This document shows, in pieces, positions 8,351 to 11,876 of a DNA stretch of 11,876 nt; position 1 is the first letter of the stretch; every line of letters begins with the position of its first letter. The stretch spans positions 1-11,876 of the forward strand of contig JAVVFH010000096.1 of NCBI GenBank assembly GCA_032250585.1, written 5' to 3'. The position numbers and the translations under genes are program-made. The stretch comes from JAVVFH01 sp032250585. Lineage in GTDB: Bacteria; Pseudomonadota; Gammaproteobacteria; Xanthomonadales; SZUA-36. Below the pieces are notes generated by a model. That model had not been told where the DNA came from and did not search any database. It saw nothing but the letters and a program-made list of their open reading frames with translations.

Positions 8351-8379
8351 TTGTGGGAGCGGCTTCAGCCGCGATAGCT
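8351..8379. repeat. REP-like palindrome
   Basis: GTGGGAGCGGCTTCAGCCGC has the GTGG head followed by a perfect GCGGC/GCCGC stem (8359-8363 and 8368-8372) with a TTCA loop. This is the layout of the repetitive extragenic palindromes common in Pseudomonas and Xanthomonadales-type genomes, where they are mobilised by RAYT transposases. No RAYT gene lies in the window. Confidence 0.65.
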
Positions 8380-8387
8380 ACAGGATA

Positions 8388-8741
8388 AAGGAAGCGAGGT
8401 GAGCCAGCGTGGCCTGGCCAGCTGGAAGCGATATTTCACTGGCACTTAGGGCTCAAGCCCTTGCCTGGCCGTGATTTCGCGGGAACTGGCGAAGTCGCAG
8501 GCGCGTTGGATTGCCGAGCTGGACTGAACCTCATAGCAGCGCTATGGGGTGAAGGAAGCGAGGTGAGCCAGCGTGGCCTGGCCAGCTGGAAGCGATATTT
8601 CACTGGCACTTAGGGCTCAAGCCCTTGCCTGGCCGTGATTTCGCGGGAACTGGCGAAGTCGCAGGCGCGTTGGATTGCCGAGCTGGACTGAACCTCATAG
8701 CAGCGCTATGGGGTGAAGGAAGCGAGGTGAGCCAGCGTGGC
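8388..8741. repeat. 164-bp perfect tandem repeat (two full copies plus a 26-bp third)
   Basis: Copy one spans 8388-8551 and copy two 8552-8715. I found no difference between them. A third copy is cut off after 26 bases (8716-8741). Each unit contains several short hairpins: AGGGCT/AGCCCT around CA, CATAGC/GCTATG around AGC, and CCGTGA/TCGCGG around TT with one wobble pair. The unit is not coding in any sustained frame. It lies between cpoB and queE, and perfect identity points to recent tandem duplication of a repeat probably dispersed in the genome. Confidence 0.9.
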
Positions 8742-8755
8742 TGAGCAAGCCAGAA

Positions 8756-8769
8756 CCGTGAAATCACGG
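8756..8769. promoter_or_regulatory. Perfect hairpin just after cpoB
   Basis: CCGTGA and TCACGG pair perfectly around AA, 12 bases beyond the cpoB stop. The 23 bases 8760-8782 are an inverted copy of bases 8456-8478 and 8620-8642 of the 164-bp repeat, reaching into the first base of the stop-codon triplet. No T-tract follows on the minus strand, so RNA stabilisation or Rho-associated pausing is likelier than intrinsic termination. Confidence 0.45.
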
Positions 8770-8781
8770 CCAGGCAAGGGC

Positions 8782-9636
8782 TCAGTAGTGGCCTTCCATC
8801 CGCATGCTGCGCAGCCGGTTTTCGGCCAGCCGCGCCAGCGTGGTGTCCGGGTAGTTTTCCTGGACCTGGGTCAGCGCTGCGCGGGCCTGGTCCCACTGCT
8901 TCATTTCGTAATGCGTGTAACCGATTTTCAGCAGCGCGTCGGCTACCTTCGGGCTGTCGGGATAGCGATCCATCAGGTCCTGGAACGCATCGAGGGCGAT
9001 GTCGTAGTTGCGGGTCACGTAATAGGACTCACCCAGCCAGTACTGCGCGTTGTCGGCGTATTCGCTGTTCGGGTAGCTTTCGAGGAAGGACTGGAACGCC
9101 TCGGCGGCATCCGCGTAACGCAATTCCTTGAGTGCCTGAAACGCCTGGTCGTACGCCGCTTTCGCGTCCAGTTCGGCAGCCGGGCCGGATTGGCTGCGAA
9201 CCTGGGGTTCGCCGATGCCGGCCACGGCGGACTGCGACTCCAGCGGTGCCCGTACCTCGGGTGCGTCCTCTGCCGGCGCCGGCATGGGCATTGGCTCACG
9301 CTCCGAAGTGGTTTCCGAACTGGCCTCCGAAACGGGCTCCGTGCTGTCTGTCGGCCGCAGCAGGGCGGTGCCCCGGTTATCGGAAAGGCGCTGGTCGAGA
9401 TCCAGATACTGATCACGCTGGCGGCGTTTCAGATTTTCGAGTTCACGCGCCTGTTCCTCGAGCTGGCCACGCAGCATGCGGACTTCGTCCTGCAGTTGCT
9501 GAACTTCGATCACGAGATTGGTCACGACCCCCGGGTCAGCCTGCTGGGCGAAAAGCGGGGCAGACAGCGGGGAGAAAACAAGGATGGCCAGCGTGAGGCT
9601 GGCCATCAGGGTTTTTCTTGCAACGCGATAAGTCAT
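8782..9636 (-). CDS. cpoB: Cell division coordinator CpoB (YbgF)
   Basis: CpoB is a periplasmic TPR protein that binds TolA and PBP1B and coordinates septal peptidoglycan synthesis with outer-membrane constriction. The 284 residues break down as a signal peptide ending at PLFA (residue 30), a trimeric coiled coil at about 38-85 (VIEVQQLQDEVRMLRGQLEE and onward), a low-complexity Pro/Glu/Ser linker at 90-158, and three TPR-like repeats at about 160-280. The TPR repeats open with AAYDQAFQALKELRYADAAE and include NAQYWLGESYYVTRNYDIAL. The ATG at 9636 lies two bases after the pal stop; an in-frame TTG six bases earlier would overlap it. No close ribosome binding site is present, so translation is probably coupled to pal. 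The linker is long compared with the E. coli protein. The stop codon abuts the repeat block. Confidence 0.95.
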   Translation of the reverse strand: MTYRVARKTLMASLTLAILVFSPLSAPLFAQQADPGVVTNLVIEVQQLQDEVRMLRGQLEEQARELENLKRRQRDQYLDLDQRLSDNRGTALLRPTDSTEPVSEASSETTSEREPMPMPAPAEDAPEVRAPLESQSAVAGIGEPQVRSQSGPAAELDAKAAYDQAFQALKELRYADAAEAFQSFLESYPNSEYADNAQYWLGESYYVTRNYDIALDAFQDLMDRYPDSPKVADALLKIGYTHYEMKQWDQARAALTQVQENYPDTTLARLAENRLRSMRMEGHY

Positions 9637-9638
9637 GA

Positions 9639-10172
9639 TCAACGGGCCGTGTAAACGACCTCCACGCGGCGGTTCAGCGACCAGCAGTCCTCGTCACTGA
9701 CACGGCAGGTAGGCCGCTCTTCGCCGTAACTGACTACCGCTATCTGGCTGCTGCGGGCGCCCTGGGCGGACATCAGGCCCATCACGGCGTTGCCGCGGCG
9801 CTCGCCGAGGCCGAGGTTGTACTCACGCGTACCGCGTTCGTCGGCATGGCCTTCGAGCGTCGCCCTGGCGCTGGAATTGGCCGCCAGGTATTTTGCATGG
9901 GCCGCCACGATATCCCGGTACTCGGGGCGCACCGTGGATTTGTCGAAGTCGAAATAGATCACGCGCTTGGACAGCAGGCTTTCGGGATTCTCGAAATTCC
10001 GTGCATCGCTGTAGTCGCGCGGATCCGGCGCGGCCGCGGTCTCCACTTCCCTCACAGGGGCCGTCTCGGGTTCCGGCGCCGGCGCAGGCTCGGCGGGTTC
10101 CGGGGTGGTTTGGCAGGATGCCAGTGTCATCGCAACAAGCACTGCAAGGGTTATTCGCCACGCGGTTTTCAT
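9639..10172 (-). CDS. pal: Peptidoglycan-associated lipoprotein Pal
   Basis: Pal is an outer-membrane lipoprotein that links the membrane to peptidoglycan and is moved to the septum by the Tol machine. The 177 residues have a lipoprotein signal ending in the lipobox LASC (C20), a Pro/Glu-rich tether to about residue 50, and an OmpA-like domain from about 68. The domain shows VIYFDFDKSTVRPEY and the peptidoglycan-binding block GHADERGTREYNLGLGERRG with the conserved Asp (D111) and Arg. Two cysteines, C156 and C163 (RPTCRVSDEDC), are typical of gammaproteobacterial Pal. The ATG is preceded by a perfect AGGAGG five bases away, the strongest ribosome binding site in the window, fitting an abundant protein. 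It is separated from tolB by 72 bases and is followed within two bases by cpoB. Confidence 0.98.
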   Translation of the reverse strand: MKTAWRITLAVLVAMTLASCQTTPEPAEPAPAPEPETAPVREVETAAAPDPRDYSDARNFENPESLLSKRVIYFDFDKSTVRPEYRDIVAAHAKYLAANSSARATLEGHADERGTREYNLGLGERRGNAVMGLMSAQGARSSQIAVVSYGEERPTCRVSDEDCWSLNRRVEVVYTAR

Positions 10173-10195
10173 TATTTCCTCCTGTTTTTAATTTA

Positions 10196-10221
10196 CTTGC
10201 CGCGGTTTCTCCGGCAGCAAG
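10196..10221 (-). promoter_or_regulatory. Hairpin in the tolB-pal spacer
   Basis: In the transcript, CUUGCUGC pairs with GCGGCAAG (one U-G wobble) around a ten-base loop, about 24 bases before the pal start and just upstream of its Shine-Dalgarno. No U-tract follows. It could protect the pal mRNA 5' end after processing or modulate pal expression; that is inference. Confidence 0.35.
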
Positions 10222-10244
10222 CGACTTGAAATTGATTCCGCAGT

Positions 10245-11567
10245 TTACCTGATAACAGGCGACCATGCGGGCTCCCTGACATCCCCTTCGCTGAGGATCA
10301 ACCTCTGCCGGACGTTGCCGTCCGCGGATACCGCGGACAGAACCCCGCGGATGCCTTCGCGAGTCGCGTAAAGCACCATGCTGCCGTTCGGCGCAAAGCT
10401 GGGTGATTCGTCCAGAGTTCCGGGAGTTAAAATCGTAAATCTCTCGGTCTCAATATCCCAGACCGCTATACGATACTCGTTTCCCCGGCCATGCGCTACA
10501 GCAATTCGACGCCCGTCGGGGGCAATGCTGGCGCGGGCATTGTAATTGCCCTCCAGGGTCACCCGTTCAGGCGTTCCGCCGCTCGAGGAGACACGGTAGA
10601 TCTGCGGTCGGCCGCCACGGTCCGAAGTGAAATAAAGGAACCGTCCGTCGGGTGACCAGACCGCTTCGGTGTCGATGGACCAGTGCTGCGTGATCTGGTC
10701 GGTGCGCCCGGTCGCCATGTCGCGGACATAGATTTCCGGGTTGCCGGAACGCGACAGGGTCAACGCCATCTTGCGGCCATCGGGTGAAAAAGAAGGTGCA
10801 CCGTTGATGCCCTTGCCGCTGGAAATCAGTTCGCGGGCACCGGTGGCGACCTCCTGCATGTAAATCGCCGAATTGCCTTCTTCGAACGACACGTAGGCCA
10901 GGTGACGTCCGTCCGGTGACCAGGCCGGCGACAACAGCGGTTCAGGTGAACCGACGATGGATTGCGGGCCAAAGCCGTCGGCGTCGGCCACCACCAGCTC
11001 GTAGCGCAGGTCGGCGCCCACACCGGTCGCGGTGACGTAGGCAATGCGGGTCGAAAAGGCCCCGGGCACTCCGGTCAGCGCCTCGTAGACCGCATCGGCG
11101 ACTCGGTGCGCACCGAAACGCAAGTCGCCCTCCCCGACCGTGGTGATGCGTGACAGCAACAGTTCCTGCGAGTGCACGTCGAACAACTGGTAAATCAGTT
11201 CGTGGCCGATGCCGCTGGCCGGCTTGCGCACCTTGCCGATGACGATGTAATCGACTTTCAACAGCCGCCAGGTGCCGAACCGGATGGCTTCGGCCTCGGT
11301 CGGGCGATCGACCATGTCGGCGACGTCCATCGGGTCGAACAGGCCCGAGCGATACAGGTCGCCCGCAATGATCTCGTCGACAGCGGTAATCGGCGGCGGG
11401 CCCGCCTCCTGCCACTGGAAAGGCACGATCGCGATCGGCAGCGCGCTGGGGTTGCCGCTGATGATCTCGATTTCCAATTGGGCCAGGGCCTGCGTCACGC
11501 CCAACTGGGCGGCCAGGAAGGTCAATATGATAAGCAGTCGTTTTCTCACGTTGTCAGTCACCGTCAT
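10245..11567 (-). CDS. tolB: Tol-Pal system beta-propeller protein TolB
   Basis: TolB is a periplasmic protein that binds Pal and TolA and switches Pal between its free and peptidoglycan-bound states. About 440 residues are present: a Sec signal peptide (VRKRLLIILTFLAAQLGVTQ, cleaved near ALA-Q), the alpha/beta N-domain starting at LEIEIISGNPSALPIAIVPF, and a six-bladed beta-propeller with repeated W/FSPDGR motifs (for example WSPDGRHLAYVSFE, FSPDGRKMALTLSRSG and WSPDGRFLYFTSDRGG). The start is uncertain. The ATG at 11567 overlaps the tolA stop by 14 bases. A GTG at 11549, seven codons later, has GGTGA eight bases upstream and gives a cleaner signal peptide (MRKRLL). The overlap with tolA implies coupling. 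Longer frames upstream fall inside tolA and are not real. Confidence 0.96.
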   Translation of the reverse strand: MTVTDNVRKRLLIILTFLAAQLGVTQALAQLEIEIISGNPSALPIAIVPFQWQEAGPPPITAVDEIIAGDLYRSGLFDPMDVADMVDRPTEAEAIRFGTWRLLKVDYIVIGKVRKPASGIGHELIYQLFDVHSQELLLSRITTVGEGDLRFGAHRVADAVYEALTGVPGAFSTRIAYVTATGVGADLRYELVVADADGFGPQSIVGSPEPLLSPAWSPDGRHLAYVSFEEGNSAIYMQEVATGARELISSGKGINGAPSFSPDGRKMALTLSRSGNPEIYVRDMATGRTDQITQHWSIDTEAVWSPDGRFLYFTSDRGGRPQIYRVSSSGGTPERVTLEGNYNARASIAPDGRRIAVAHGRGNEYRIAVWDIETERFTILTPGTLDESPSFAPNGSMVLYATREGIRGVLSAVSADGNVRQRLILSEGDVREPAWSPVIR

Positions 11568-11876
11568 AGATAAAAATAAATTCGATTTCACGCTGGAACA
11601 CGTCCTCGAAACCACGATACGGCAAAGCGCCGCCGCGTTCCACGGCTGCCAGGATGGAGCGCCTGGTGGCCTCGTCACCATTGCAGCGCCCTGCGATGGC
11701 AGCCGAGATGACCTCGCCACCCGGAATCTGCACGATCCGCAGCGTGCAGCGCAAGCCCGGTTGGGCGGTCGGCGGGCGCAGCCAGTTCTGCGTCACGAAC
11801 GACTGTATCGCGGCCTCGTACGCGTCGCGTTTGGTGGCCAGCTGCCCGGCCCGGAACTCTCGGGCCTCGGCCTCGG
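11554..11876 (-). CDS. tolA: TolA C-terminal domain (5' end outside the window)
   Basis: TolA is the inner-membrane protein that spans the periplasm and is energised by TolQ-TolR to act on TolB and Pal. Only the last 107 or so codons lie in the window, and the frame stays open to base 11876. What is visible is the end of the Ala/Glu/Arg-rich helical stalk (EAEAREFRAGQLATKRDAYE) followed by domain III: AAIQSFVTQNWLRPPTAQPG, two cysteines (LRCTLRI and AGRCNGDE) in the position of the domain's disulfide, and the ending REIEFIFIYDGD. The domain fits TolA_C well, including the N-W-x-R-P start. The stop lies inside the tolB start region. tolR and tolQ are expected further along, outside the window. 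Confidence 0.93.
   Translation of the reverse strand, partial: EAEAREFRAGQLATKRDAYEAAIQSFVTQNWLRPPTAQPGLRCTLRIVQIPGGEVISAAIAGRCNGDEATRRSILAAVERGGALPYRGFEDVFQREIEFIFIYDGD

Noticed and set aside
8388..8715. The two direct repeats as a CRISPR array
   Set aside because: Units are 164 bp, contiguous and identical with no unique spacers, and there are no cas genes.

Overview
This is a GC-rich gammaproteobacterial chromosome segment. The strongest pointer is the order, read on the minus strand, tolA-tolB-pal-cpoB-queE-queC-tRNA-Lys. This Tol-Pal plus queuosine arrangement is well known from Pseudomonas and relatives. The genus cannot be fixed from the window.

Positions 1-3000 hold the 3' end of a plus-strand treY (maltooligosyltrehalose synthase, trehalose from glucans), convergent with a minus-strand katG. 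The KatG has a signal peptide, so it should be an exported catalase-peroxidase. Positions 3000-5200 hold a FrnE-type DsbA-family oxidoreductase, divergent from katG, followed by a CynX/NimT-type MFS permease whose probable TTG start overlaps the oxidoreductase stop. The katG/dsbA spacer contains two clean inverted repeats that look like operators.

Positions 5181-5854 are mostly non-coding but contain a 76-residue NrtS-type nitrate/nitrite transporter and perhaps one further 65-codon ORF. Positions 5994-6790 are visibly AT-rich and look acquired. This stretch carries an intact TumA-type antitoxin and, just upstream of it, the frameshifted C-terminal scrap of its TumE (DUF6516) toxin. An 11-bp tandem repeat lies about 75-95 bp from the tRNA end. 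The stretch abuts the 3' end of tRNA-Lys(UUU), a classic island integration site, so it is best read as the eroded remnant of a mobile island.

Positions 6884-11876 are core genome: the tRNA-Lys promoter, queC and queE (overlapping ATGA), then cpoB, pal, tolB and the end of tolA. CpoB, Pal, TolB and TolA form the envelope-constriction machinery. QueE and QueC make the 7-deazaguanine precursor of queuosine. Between cpoB and queE lies a block of repeats: a REP-like palindrome and two perfect 164-bp tandem copies plus a partial third. These separate the que genes from the tol-pal cluster.

No wholly new biological system is evident. The items most worth following are the exported KatG paired with a divergent thiol oxidoreductase and shared operator-like repeats, the degraded TumE/TumA island at tRNA-Lys, and the 164-bp repeat family.
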